From contig JAFQPI010000055.1 of assembly GCA_017411805.1 (NCBI GenBank), positions 1 through 64,000 on the forward strand: DNA of 64,000 nucleotides, in the 5' to 3' direction. Within the stretch, counting starts at the first letter, position 1. Every line of letters starts with the position of its first letter. Below the pieces are notes generated by a model. It was not told where the DNA came from. It ran no database searches and worked only from the letters and a program-made list of their open reading frames with translations. Of the stretch, positions 28,485-36,771 are shown piece by piece. This DNA comes from Clostridia bacterium (GTDB taxonomy: Bacteria > Bacillota > Clostridia > Oscillospirales > CAG-272). The position numbers and the translations under genes are program-made.

Positions 28485-29987
28485 ATGGCTGACATTATCA
28501 ATAACGAAAACATCGAGACCCCCGAGGTCAACGTAGCCTCGGAGATCGAAAACAGACGAAATAAGCTCCGTAGTCTGATTGAGTCGGGAAAGAATCCCTT
28601 CGAGATCATGAAGTATGACGTTACCGCTTATTCCGCAGATATCAAGGCGAACTTCGAGGAGTTTGACGGCAAGACCGTTTCTCTCGCGGGCAGAATCATG
28701 AGCCGCCGCGATATGGGTAAAGCAAACTTCATCGACCTTGCTGACGGAAAGGGCAGAATCCAGTGCTACATCCGTATCAACGACGTCGGCGAGGACGTAT
28801 TCGCGGAATACCGCAAGTGGGATATCGGTGATATCATCGGTATTGAGGGCTTTGTATTCCTCACCCGCCGCGGCGAGATCTCGGTACATGCACAGAAGCT
28901 CACCCTCCTCTCCAAGTCCCTCCTTCCTCTTCCCGAGAAGTTCCACGGACTTAAGGATACCGATACAAGATACCGTCAGAGATACCTCGATCTCATCGTG
29001 AATCCCGAGGTCAAGGATACATTTGTAAAGCGCAGCCTCATTATGCGTGAGCTCCGCGCTTACCTCGACTCCAAGGGCTTCCTTGAGGTCGACACCCCCA
29101 TCCTCACTCCCTTCGAGATCGGTGCATCCGCACGTCCCTTCCTGACCCACCACAACACTCTTGATATGGATATGGTGCTCCGTATCGAGACCGAGCTCTA
29201 CCTCAAGAGACTCATCGTCGGCGGTATGGATAAGGTATACGAGGTTGGACGTATCTTCCGTAACGAGGGTATGGATACCAAGCATAACCCCGAGTTCACC
29301 TCGATCGAGCTTTATCAGGCATATACCGATTACCACGGTATGATGGACCTTGTCGAGGAGATGATGAAGACCGTAGCAATGAACGTCTGCGGCACCCTCA
29401 CCGTCAACTATCAGGGCAAGGAGATCGATCTCTCCAAGTGGGAGAGAATGACCATGGTTGAGGCTGTAAAGAAGTATTCCGGCGTTGATTTTGACGCGAT
29501 CGCAACCGACGAGGAAGCAATCGCTATCGCAAAGGAAAAGCACGTTGAGCTTCCTGCTGTTAAGACCAAGGGCGCGATCCTCGTTGAGTTCTTCGATGCA
29601 TTCGTTGAAGAAAATCTCATTCAGCCCACCTTCATCTACGATTACCCCGTAGAGAACAGCCCTCTTGCAAAGAGAAAGCCCGAAAATCCCGCATTCACCG
29701 AGCGTTTCGAGTACTTCATCAACGCAACCGAATTCGGAAACGCATTCTCCGAGCTCAACGACCCCATCGACCAGAGAGAACGCTTCGAGCGTCAGGTAGC
29801 GGAAAGAAAGGCACAGGATCCCGCGTGCAAGGCACAGGTTGATTACGACTATATTACCGCCCTCGAGTACGGTCTGCCTCCCACAGGCGGCCTCGGCTTC
29901 GGCGTAGACAGACTCGTAATGCTCCTCACCGACTCCGCATCCATCCGCGACGTCCTCCTTTTCCCCACAATGAAGCCCATTGACTGA
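28485..29987 (+). CDS. lysS: Lysyl-tRNA synthetase, class II
   Basis: Charges tRNA-Lys with lysine. N-terminal OB-fold anticodon-binding domain (about 50-150), class II motif 2 around VYEVGRIFRNEGMDTKHNPEF and motif 3 at GLGFGVDRLVMLLT. 500 aa, usual for bacterial LysS. Pairing with greA is a common order in Firmicutes. A strong terminator lies 18 bp after the stop. Confidence 0.96.
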   Translation: MADIINNENIETPEVNVASEIENRRNKLRSLIESGKNPFEIMKYDVTAYSADIKANFEEFDGKTVSLAGRIMSRRDMGKANFIDLADGKGRIQCYIRINDVGEDVFAEYRKWDIGDIIGIEGFVFLTRRGEISVHAQKLTLLSKSLLPLPEKFHGLKDTDTRYRQRYLDLIVNPEVKDTFVKRSLIMRELRAYLDSKGFLEVDTPILTPFEIGASARPFLTHHNTLDMDMVLRIETELYLKRLIVGGMDKVYEVGRIFRNEGMDTKHNPEFTSIELYQAYTDYHGMMDLVEEMMKTVAMNVCGTLTVNYQGKEIDLSKWERMTMVEAVKKYSGVDFDAIATDEEAIAIAKEKHVELPAVKTKGAILVEFFDAFVEENLIQPTFIYDYPVENSPLAKRKPENPAFTERFEYFINATEFGNAFSELNDPIDQRERFERQVAERKAQDPACKAQVDYDYITALEYGLPPTGGLGFGVDRLVMLLTDSASIRDVLLFPTMKPID

Positions 29988-30005
29988 TAAAAACATAATG
30001 CAAAG

Positions 30006-30032
30006 ATCCCGCCTGTTCAGGCGGGATTTTTT
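30006..30032 (+). terminator. Rho-independent terminator after lysS
   Basis: ATCCCGCC/GGCGGGAT stem with a T7 run. Confidence 0.93.
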
Positions 30033-30066
30033 GTTAATAGATGTTTAAGTTTTTCTGAAAATTATC

Positions 30067-30095
30067 TTTACAAAAATGTCGATTTGTGGTATACT
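30067..30095 (+). promoter_or_regulatory. Promoter for the sugar ABC importer
   Basis: TTTACA, 17-base spacer, TATACT, about 30 bases before the TTG start of the first permease gene. Confidence 0.75.
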
Positions 30096-30126
30096 AATTA
30101 TGTATTTTGTTTCGGGAGGTTTGGTT

Positions 30127-31017
30127 TTGAAAAACAACAACCTTAAGGCGTGGCTTTATCTGCTCCCCGCCATTCTTTTCCTTGGCGTGTTCATGGTATA
30201 CCCGCTGATCGACGTGTTTATCTACTCCTTTGAGGAGGGCTATAATTCCGCATCGCAGACCTTTTTCGGTACGGGTATTTATAATTATCAATACATACTT
30301 CGCGATCCCTATTTTCTGCAGGCGGTGAAGAATACCTTCATTCTCGTTATCATCACAGTACCTGTCTCAACGGGGCTCTCGCTCTTCATATCGGTAGGAC
30401 TTGCATCTATACAAAAGCTGCGCAAGCTCTTTCAGACGCTCTATTTTCTCCCGTACGTAACCAACACCCTTGCGGTTGGACTCGTTTTTATGATCCTCTT
30501 CAAGAAAACGGCGTACACCGACGGAATGGTTAATTTGCTTATCAATCTTTTCGGAGGGCAATCCGTTGATTTTATTGACGGTCCGTATTGGGCAAAGATG
30601 CTCGTTCTGTGCATCTATACCGTATGGATAGTTATGCCATTCAAGATCCTGATCCTGACAAGCGCACTCGCCTCCGTCAATCAGAATTATTACGATGCCG
30701 CACTCGTTGACGGTACAACAAAGTGGCGTATGTTTACAAGGATCACCCTCCCGATGATCTCGCCCACACTCTTTTATCTCATCATCACGGGCTTTATCGG
30801 CGCGTTCAAGGCATATAGCGACGCCGTTGCGCTCTTCGGCACAGACCTCAACGCCGCAAAAATGAATACCATCGTCGGCTACGTTTACGATATGCTCTAC
30901 GGCAACAGCGGAGGATTTCCGTCATATGCCTCCGCCGCGGCGATCATTCTCTTTATCATCGTGCTTACCATAACGTGCATCAACCTGCTGATCAGCAAGA
31001 AGCACGTACATTATTGA
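30127..31017 (+). CDS. Sugar ABC transporter permease (MalF/UgpA type)
   Basis: 296 aa carbohydrate importer permease with six hydrophobic segments and the EAA-like loop YYDAALVDGTTKWRMFTRITLPMISP. Start chosen at the TTG at 30127, six bases after GGGAGG; an ATG at 30076 would put the promoter -10 inside the gene. First gene of a permease-permease-receptor operon that lacks an ATPase gene, so it probably borrows a shared MsmK-like ATPase encoded elsewhere (known for this class). Confidence 0.9.
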   Translation: MKNNNLKAWLYLLPAILFLGVFMVYPLIDVFIYSFEEGYNSASQTFFGTGIYNYQYILRDPYFLQAVKNTFILVIITVPVSTGLSLFISVGLASIQKLRKLFQTLYFLPYVTNTLAVGLVFMILFKKTAYTDGMVNLLINLFGGQSVDFIDGPYWAKMLVLCIYTVWIVMPFKILILTSALASVNQNYYDAALVDGTTKWRMFTRITLPMISPTLFYLIITGFIGAFKAYSDAVALFGTDLNAAKMNTIVGYVYDMLYGNSGGFPSYASAAAIILFIIVLTITCINLLISKKHVHY

Positions 31018-31033
31018 GAGGAGGGGAATAATT

Positions 31034-31879
31034 ATGCAAGAAAAAAAGCTCAGCAAGATCCTGCTCAAGATCGCGGTCTACGCTATGCTCGCTGTCTGGG
31101 CGCTCATCGTGCTTTTCCCCTTTTATTGGATGCTTCTGACGTCGATAAAGAGCTATGGCTCGTATAACGCCGAGTTCATCCCGAAATTTTATACACTTTC
31201 GCCGACGATAGAGAATTATATCTCAGCGTTTTCCGCAGTTCCTCTCGCAAAATATTTCCTCAATACCGTGATATATACGGTCGTGACAACGGCATTGATG
31301 CTCGTCATTGCCATTCCCTCGGCATATGCTTTTGCAAGGCTTGAGTTTAAGGGAAAAAATCTGCTTTTTCTCTCTTTTCTCGCGCTTATGATGATCCCGA
31401 CCGAGCTCGTCGTTATCACGAATTTCACCACGATAACAAATCTTGAAATGCGAAATACCTTCACGGGACTCATCCTCCCGTCCGCGGCATCGGTGTTTTA
31501 TATCTACCTTCTCAAGGAAAATTTCGAGCAGGTACCGAATGAACTTTACCTTGCCGCAAAGGTTGACGGTACTACGGATTTCAAGTACCTTATGAAGGTC
31601 CTCGTACCGATCTGCCGCCCGACCGTGGTGACCGTCACGATCCTCAAGGTCATCGAGTGCTGGAATTCCTACGTATGGCCGAGACTTATTACCGATAATC
31701 CCGCGTATTACCTCGTTTCAAACGGCATCCAGGAGATCCGTGAAAACGGTTTCGGACGCGAAAATATCCCCGCGATGATGGCGGCTGTCGTGGTTATCTC
31801 GCTTCCACTGATCGTGCTCTTCCTGATCTTCCGAAACAAGATCATGGCAGGTGTCGCAAGAGGAGGTACAAAGGGATGA
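31034..31879 (+). CDS. Sugar ABC transporter permease (MalG/UgpE type)
   Basis: 281 aa second permease subunit. Six hydrophobic segments; EAA loop LYLAAKVDGTTDFKYLMKVLVPICRP. GAGAGGAGGGG precedes the ATG. Its last codon overlaps the receptor start by 4 bp (ATGA), so expression is coupled. Confidence 0.92.
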   Translation: MQEKKLSKILLKIAVYAMLAVWALIVLFPFYWMLLTSIKSYGSYNAEFIPKFYTLSPTIENYISAFSAVPLAKYFLNTVIYTVVTTALMLVIAIPSAYAFARLEFKGKNLLFLSFLALMMIPTELVVITNFTTITNLEMRNTFTGLILPSAASVFYIYLLKENFEQVPNELYLAAKVDGTTDFKYLMKVLVPICRPTVVTVTILKVIECWNSYVWPRLITDNPAYYLVSNGIQEIRENGFGRENIPAMMAAVVVISLPLIVLFLIFRNKIMAGVARGGTKG

Positions 31880-33474
31880 AAAGAATTGTGTGTACGATTA
31901 TACTCTTCATTCTCTGTATTTTTTGTCTCTCTGGATGTCACGGCTCAAAAAGGCAGGAGTTGTTTGAGATACCCGAGGAATTTGATACGGAAAAGCAATA
32001 CGAGATCACTTTTTGGGCTAAGAATGATACCAACCTGACGCAGGTTGCGATCTATGAAAAAGCGGTTGCCGATTTCGAGGCGCTATACCCGAATATTAAC
32101 GTCACGCTCCGTCTCTATACCGACTACGGCAGGATCTACAATGACGTTATCACGAATATCGCGACGGGCACCACCCCGAACGTCTGCATTACTTACCCCG
32201 ACCACATTGCCACTTACCTGACGGGCGACAACACAGTTGTTCCGCTTGACGAATTGATGGCAGACGAAAAATTCGGTCTCGGCGGAAGCGAGTTGCGTTT
32301 CGATTCGCCAAAAAAGGACGAAATAATTGGGAAGTATCTCGCCGAGGGAATGATAGGAGATAAGCATTATGCGATCCCCTTCCTTCGCTCGACCGAGGCT
32401 TGCTACGTCAACAAGACTTTTGTTGAAAAGCTCGGCTTCACTCTGCCCGAGACGCTGACCTGGGATTTCATCTGGGAGGTCTGCGAAAAGGCGGTAGAGA
32501 AGGACGCGGACGGAAACTTCCTTGTCAACGGTCAGCCTGTGCTTTTGCCCTGTATCTATAAGTCGACCGACAATATGATGATCCAGGTCCTCCGTCAGAA
32601 GGACGCGGATTATTCGACCGACGCGGGCGAGATCGGACTTTTCAACGATACTACGAAGGAATTCCTTCTTGAACTTGCCGATCATACCGCGAACGGCGAG
32701 TTCTCAACCTTCAAGATCTCCTCATATCCCGCAAACTTCCTCAACGCCGGTCAATGTATCTTTGCTATCGACTCGACCGCGGGAGCGACCTGGATGGGTT
32801 CGGACGCGCCTCTGATCGATATAGCCGAGGACAGACTCGTCAAGTTTGAGACCGAGGTTATGACAGTACCGCAGTTTGATACTGAAAACCCGACGATGAT
32901 CTCGCAGGGACCGTCCGTGTGCGTATTCAATAAGTCGGATGACGGCGAGGTCCTTGCCTCGTGGCTTTTTGCCCAATACCTTCTGACAAATGAAGTTCAG
33001 ATCGCGTATTCGCAAACAGAGGGTTACGTCCCCGTAACCTCGAAGGCGCAAAAATCGCCCGAATATCTTGATTACCTCGCGCGCGAGGGCGAGGACAACG
33101 ATCTTTACTACGAAGTGAAGCTCAAGGCGACCAAGCTCGCGCTCAATTATACTGATAAGACCTTCGTAACCCCCGTCTTCAACGGCTCAGCATCGCTCAG
33201 AAACGCGGCAGGGCAGTTGATCGAGGAGGTCACCAAAGCAACCAGAAGGGGAAGAGAAGTTGACTCTGCGTATATCGACTCACTCTATTCGGAAATGATC
33301 TCGCTCCATCGTCTTGACGGCATAGGCGCGGGCAGCGGTGGGAAGGCGGATCTCGGTCCTCTTCCTCCCACGGCAATAATGCTTCTTTCGCTCATTGCCA
33401 CAGCGTGGGTATTTATCGGCATAAATATTTTGGTACAAACGCTGAAAAAGAGAAAAAATCAAGGAAATAGTTGA
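31876..33474 (+). CDS. Sugar ABC transporter substrate-binding lipoprotein with C-terminal membrane anchor
   Basis: 532 aa family-1 solute-binding protein. Lipobox Cys21 (LSGC) at the N-terminus, then the ITFWAKNDTN and IATGTTPNVCITYPDH stretches typical of this family. Residues about 498-521 form a hydrophobic helix followed by KKRKNQ, so the protein seems anchored at both ends, as PotD in this window does. About 100 residues longer than usual. Ligand unknown; a sugar or glycoside is inferred from the permease family. Confidence 0.88.
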   Translation: MKRIVCTIILFILCIFCLSGCHGSKRQELFEIPEEFDTEKQYEITFWAKNDTNLTQVAIYEKAVADFEALYPNINVTLRLYTDYGRIYNDVITNIATGTTPNVCITYPDHIATYLTGDNTVVPLDELMADEKFGLGGSELRFDSPKKDEIIGKYLAEGMIGDKHYAIPFLRSTEACYVNKTFVEKLGFTLPETLTWDFIWEVCEKAVEKDADGNFLVNGQPVLLPCIYKSTDNMMIQVLRQKDADYSTDAGEIGLFNDTTKEFLLELADHTANGEFSTFKISSYPANFLNAGQCIFAIDSTAGATWMGSDAPLIDIAEDRLVKFETEVMTVPQFDTENPTMISQGPSVCVFNKSDDGEVLASWLFAQYLLTNEVQIAYSQTEGYVPVTSKAQKSPEYLDYLAREGEDNDLYYEVKLKATKLALNYTDKTFVTPVFNGSASLRNAAGQLIEEVTKATRRGREVDSAYIDSLYSEMISLHRLDGIGAGSGGKADLGPLPPTAIMLLSLIATAWVFIGINILVQTLKKRKNQGNS

Positions 33475-33499
33475 CAAAAGTACAAATTTGGTGTATAAT
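33471..33499 (+). promoter_or_regulatory. Consensus promoter for the 33549 lipoprotein gene
   Basis: TTGACA overlaps the stop codon of the sugar-receptor gene; 17-base spacer, TATAAT. Confidence 0.85.
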
Positions 33500-33548
33500 G
33501 ATACCCGTAAAAACTTTATTAAAAATCTTTTATTAAAGGAGAACGAAA

Positions 33549-34244
33549 ATGAAAAAGTTTTTAGCAGTACTTATGATCCTTTGCATGGCAGTTTCGCTTT
33601 TCGCATGCGCTGAAAAGTTCGACCCCGCAAAGAAGTCAGAGGGCGTTATGTCCTATGCAGATTACGATGCAGCAGCTATGGATGCTGAGGTCGTTATCGA
33701 AGCATACGTTCAGGCTACCCAGTCCTGGTGGGAAAACAAGATCACCGCTTACCTTCAGGATCCCGACGGTGCATATTTCTGCTATGAGATGGCATGCTCC
33801 GAGGAAGATGCAGCAAAGCTTACCAAGGGCGTAAAGATCAAGGTTACCGGCTACAAGGCTGAGTGGTCAGGCGAAGTTGAGATCGTTGACGCTAAGTTCG
33901 AGTTCGTTGAGAGCGAAAAGTGGGTTGCTGAGGCTACCGACGTTACCGCACTTCTCGGCAAGGATGAGCTCATCAAGCATCAGAACAAGTTCGTTACCTT
34001 CAAGGGTCTTACCGTTTCCAAGGTTGAGTATAAGAACGGCGAGCCCGGCGACGATATCTACGTAACCGTTTCCAAGGACGGCGCTGAGTACAGCTTCTGC
34101 GTAGAGCGTTACCTCACCGATCCTGACACCGCGGTTTACAAGGCAGTCGGCGAGCTCAAGGAAGGCGACGTAGTTGATATCGACGGCTTCCTTTACTGGT
34201 ACGAGGGCGTTAACACCCACATCACCAACGTAACAAAGAAGTAA
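33549..34244 (+). CDS. Small secreted lipoprotein of unknown function
   Basis: 231 aa. Lipoprotein signal with Cys20 (LFAC). The mature part has two similar halves (about 50-120 and 135-225), each with a GVKIKVTGYKAEW / GDVVDIDGFLYWY type strand pattern that resembles OB folds; this is a structural guess. Codons are strongly biased to a few choices, suggesting high expression, in line with its own consensus promoter and terminator. No neighbour explains its role. Confidence 0.75.
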   Translation: MKKFLAVLMILCMAVSLFACAEKFDPAKKSEGVMSYADYDAAAMDAEVVIEAYVQATQSWWENKITAYLQDPDGAYFCYEMACSEEDAAKLTKGVKIKVTGYKAEWSGEVEIVDAKFEFVESEKWVAEATDVTALLGKDELIKHQNKFVTFKGLTVSKVEYKNGEPGDDIYVTVSKDGAEYSFCVERYLTDPDTAVYKAVGELKEGDVVDIDGFLYWYEGVNTHITNVTKK

Positions 34245-34256
34245 TCTTTCAATAAT

Positions 34257-34293
34257 AAAAAGGTTCAGGACGCAAGTGCTGAACCTTTTCTGT
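34257..34293 (+). terminator. Rho-independent terminator after the 33549 lipoprotein gene
   Basis: AAAAGGTTCAG/CTGAACCTTTT 11-bp stem; the T tract is contained in and just after the right arm. Confidence 0.85.
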
Positions 34294-34323
34294 TATATCG
34301 AATTTTATTACGTATCGCATTTT

Positions 34324-34564
34324 CGCAGAGTTCAACACTCTGTTAATAAATATAAAAGCCCCTTGAAACAAGAGGCTTTCAGTGTATGCTGACGATTTTT
34401 TTGACGGCGCATACAAATTTAATCTTTATATACTGCTCAAAGTCGAAAAAATATTTATTAAAAAAGTAAACATTGTGTTAAAATTTCAAAAACGATAGAA
34501 AAACACTTGAAAAAAATAGAAATTAGTGATATAATAAAATACCCGATGAGTGTTGAACTCTGCG
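34324..34564. promoter_or_regulatory. Pair of operator-like near-palindromes flanking the matrix-operon promoter
   Basis: The 17-bp sequence CGCAGAGTTCAACACTC (34324-34340) recurs inverted at 34548-34564. Each copy contains GAGT-GTTGA-ACTC, itself a near-palindrome, and the second copy covers the predicted transcription start. Between them are a small AAAGCC/GGCTTT hairpin (34355-34379), an AT-rich stretch and the promoter. A repressor binding both sites with looping over about 220 bp would fit. Confidence 0.55.
34507..34535 (+). promoter_or_regulatory. Promoter of the SipW/matrix operon
   Basis: TTGAAA, 17-base spacer, TATAAT. It leaves a leader of about 120 nt before the first signal peptidase; no other promoter was seen until 53277, although internal ones cannot be excluded. 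Confidence 0.75.
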
Positions 34565-34662
34565 ATATACAATATTTGGATTGAAAATCTGTTAAATCGT
34601 CGGCGAATTTATCAGATGCCTGCGATAAAAGCCATCTTTATGGAAGGATGTTTTACTAAAAT

Positions 34663-35379
34663 ATGAAGAAAGTTCTAAATGTAATAAAGACGGTATTTGT
34701 CTGGCTGGTAGTTGCGCTGGCAGTATTTATGATGATCTTTACCGTCGTTTCTGTCAACACCTTCAATCGCAATGACCGCGATCTGTTCGGTTATAAGGCG
34801 TACATAGTCAATTCGGACTCGATGGCAAAGACCGATTTCGACGCAGGAGATCTTATATTTATTAAGGAAGTCGATCCTTCCACCCTGAAAGAGGGAGATA
34901 TCATTACCTATCTCTCGCAGAACAGCGAAAGCTTCGGCGAGACCATCACCCATAAGATCAGAAGACTGACTCGTGACGCTGAGGGAAATCCCGGATTTAT
35001 CACATACGGTACCACGACCGATATCGACGACGATACGATCGTAACCTTCCCTTATATATTGGGTAAGTACGAGACTCATATCCCGAAGCTCGGTACGTTC
35101 TTCAATTTCCTTAAAACCACGCAGGGTTACTTTATCTGCATTTTCGTTCCCTTTATGTTGCTTATCATCTATCAGGGAATCAACTTCTTCCGCCTGTTCC
35201 GCCGCTACAGAAAGGAACAGATGGACGAGATGAACGCGGAGAAGGCTAAGATCGAGGAAGAGCGCGCAGAAAACGCAAAGATGCTCGCGGAGCTCCAGGC
35301 ACTCAAGGCACAGCTTGAATCAAAGACGGAAGCCCCGGCGCCGTCGGAAGAACCGCAGAAAGAAGATACCGAGGAGTAA
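34663..35379 (+). CDS. SipW-type (ER-type) signal peptidase I, first copy
   Basis: Removes the special signal peptides of TasA/camelysin-like proteins. N-terminal membrane helix (about 8-31), catalytic Ser53 in SDSM and His97 in THKI (ER-type Ser-His dyad, no Lys as in ordinary SipS), and a C-terminal membrane helix (about 160-181). A long charged cytoplasmic coiled coil and Pro/Glu tail (about 190-238) is an addition to the usual architecture. Start ATG follows GGAAGGATG at some distance. First gene of the matrix operon. Confidence 0.9.
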   Translation: MKKVLNVIKTVFVWLVVALAVFMMIFTVVSVNTFNRNDRDLFGYKAYIVNSDSMAKTDFDAGDLIFIKEVDPSTLKEGDIITYLSQNSESFGETITHKIRRLTRDAEGNPGFITYGTTTDIDDDTIVTFPYILGKYETHIPKLGTFFNFLKTTQGYFICIFVPFMLLIIYQGINFFRLFRRYRKEQMDEMNAEKAKIEEERAENAKMLAELQALKAQLESKTEAPAPSEEPQKEDTEE

Positions 35380-35390
35380 GGTAACTATAA

Positions 35391-35963
35391 ATGAATCAGA
35401 CTTGGAAAAAAATATGGAACGTAGTCTCAACCGTTTTGGTTGTGCTTGTAGTACTTTGCGCAGTATTTCTTATGGGTTCAAGATTGCTCGGATACCGCGT
35501 ATTCAACGTAATTTCGGGCAGTATGGAGCCCGAGTATAGCGTAGGCGATCTTATCTACGTCAAGCCCGTCGATCCCGCCACCATAGAAGTCGGCGATGAT
35601 ATAACCTTTATTCTGAATGAAGATCTCGTGGTTGCGACCCACCGTGTCGTCCGTATCGACGCGGAAAAGAAGCATTTCTATACAAAGGGTCTGGCAAATG
35701 AGATCGAGGATAACGATCCCGTTCATTTCAATAACGTGATCGGCGTTCCGCAGTTTAAGCTTCCGCTTCTCGGATACATTTCGGATTTTGTCCAGAATCC
35801 TCCCGGCATGTACATAACCATCGCGGGCGGCATTCTGCTGATAATCTTCGTCTTCCTTCCCGATATGATCGCGGGCAAGAAGAAAGAGTTAGAGAAGAGC
35901 GAAGAGAAGAGCGAAGAAAATAAGGAAGAAGCGGGCGAAGAACCGCAGAAGGAAGACAAATAA
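35391..35963 (+). CDS. SipW-type signal peptidase I, second copy
   Basis: 190 aa. Membrane helix (about 11-29), catalytic Ser44 in SGSMEP and His84 in ATHRV, VGDLIYVKPV strand, C-terminal membrane helix (about 137-155) and an acidic tail ending EEPQKEDK, nearly the same ending as the first copy (EEPQKEDTEE). It lies 11 bp after it. The two are only moderately alike, so this is an old pair that may divide the many substrates downstream or act as a heterodimer (inference). Confidence 0.9.
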   Translation: MNQTWKKIWNVVSTVLVVLVVLCAVFLMGSRLLGYRVFNVISGSMEPEYSVGDLIYVKPVDPATIEVGDDITFILNEDLVVATHRVVRIDAEKKHFYTKGLANEIEDNDPVHFNNVIGVPQFKLPLLGYISDFVQNPPGMYITIAGGILLIIFVFLPDMIAGKKKELEKSEEKSEENKEEAGEEPQKEDK

Positions 35964-36043
35964 GATTTTAGATTCGTGTTTGTTAAAGGAATTCCGACAA
36001 GCATGAGTTTGAAATATAATTTTTCGGAAAGGAGGAAAACAAA

Positions 36044-36709
36044 ATGAAATTGACAAAAAAGAAAGTGTTTGTAACAGCTTTGGCAGTATCTCTGGCAGCT
36101 ATTATCTCTATGGGTACCCTTGCATGGTTCAGTGCTTCCGATGATGTAACCAACAAGTTCATGATCGCTGATTCCGCAGATACTCCTGACGAGATCTTCT
36201 CGGTAGACGTATGGGAGTACGTAGATGGTGATACCACTACAAAGGAACAGGACGGTGCAGAATACAAGGACATCCTCCCCGGTGGTCGTTACCACAAGGA
36301 GCCTTACGTTGAGAACACCGGCGCATACGACCAGTACATTCGTGTAAAGGTAACCGTAAACAACGCTGATGCTTGGATCGCGGCTCTCGGAAACGGATAC
36401 GATCTCGGCACCATGTTCGAAGGTCACGACGAGTCCCTCTGGACACGTTATGAAGTTGGTCAGTACTCAAATGATGCTAACGGATCTTATTACACAATGG
36501 TATTCTACCTCAACAAGATCCTTAAGCCCGATGAAACTGCTTGCCTGTTCAACACAGTAGTAATCCCCACTCAGCTTACTCAGGCTGACATGGTATTCGT
36601 AGGCGGCGAATTCGATCTTACCATTCTCGCTGAAGCAGTTCAGACAGAGAACCTCGGCGACGGCGTAGATACTGCATACGAGGCATTCCAGGCAGTTGGC
36701 ATGAACTAA
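36044..36709 (+). CDS. Camelysin/TasA-like matrix protein
   Basis: 221 aa. SipW-type signal peptide: basic start, hydrophobic core and cleavage motif MGTLAWFSA (about residues 23-31). The mature domain is a single beta-sandwich-like unit with DILPGGRYHKEPYVENTGAYDQYIRVKVTV, as in camelysin/TasA fibre proteins. Very strong AAAGGAGG site and biased codons suggest high expression; it is the likely main fibre subunit. It is not a copy of the N-terminal module of the giant proteins. Confidence 0.85.
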   Translation: MKLTKKKVFVTALAVSLAAIISMGTLAWFSASDDVTNKFMIADSADTPDEIFSVDVWEYVDGDTTTKEQDGAEYKDILPGGRYHKEPYVENTGAYDQYIRVKVTVNNADAWIAALGNGYDLGTMFEGHDESLWTRYEVGQYSNDANGSYYTMVFYLNKILKPDETACLFNTVVIPTQLTQADMVFVGGEFDLTILAEAVQTENLGDGVDTAYEAFQAVGMN

Positions 36710-36771
36710 TTGTCAACTGAACCGCACACAGGCGCAAATAAACGCGCCGAAATTCAAAAGGAGGTCATAAA

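Noticed and set aside
30076..30126. Upstream ATG as start of the first sugar permease
   Set aside because: It would place the promoter -10 and ribosome binding site inside the gene; TTG at 30127 has a GGGAGG six bases before it.
34355..34379. Terminator or riboswitch upstream of the matrix operon
   Set aside because: A small AAAGCC/GGCTTT hairpin exists but has no T run on the plus strand and lies upstream of the promoter; no known riboswitch pattern was seen in the leader.
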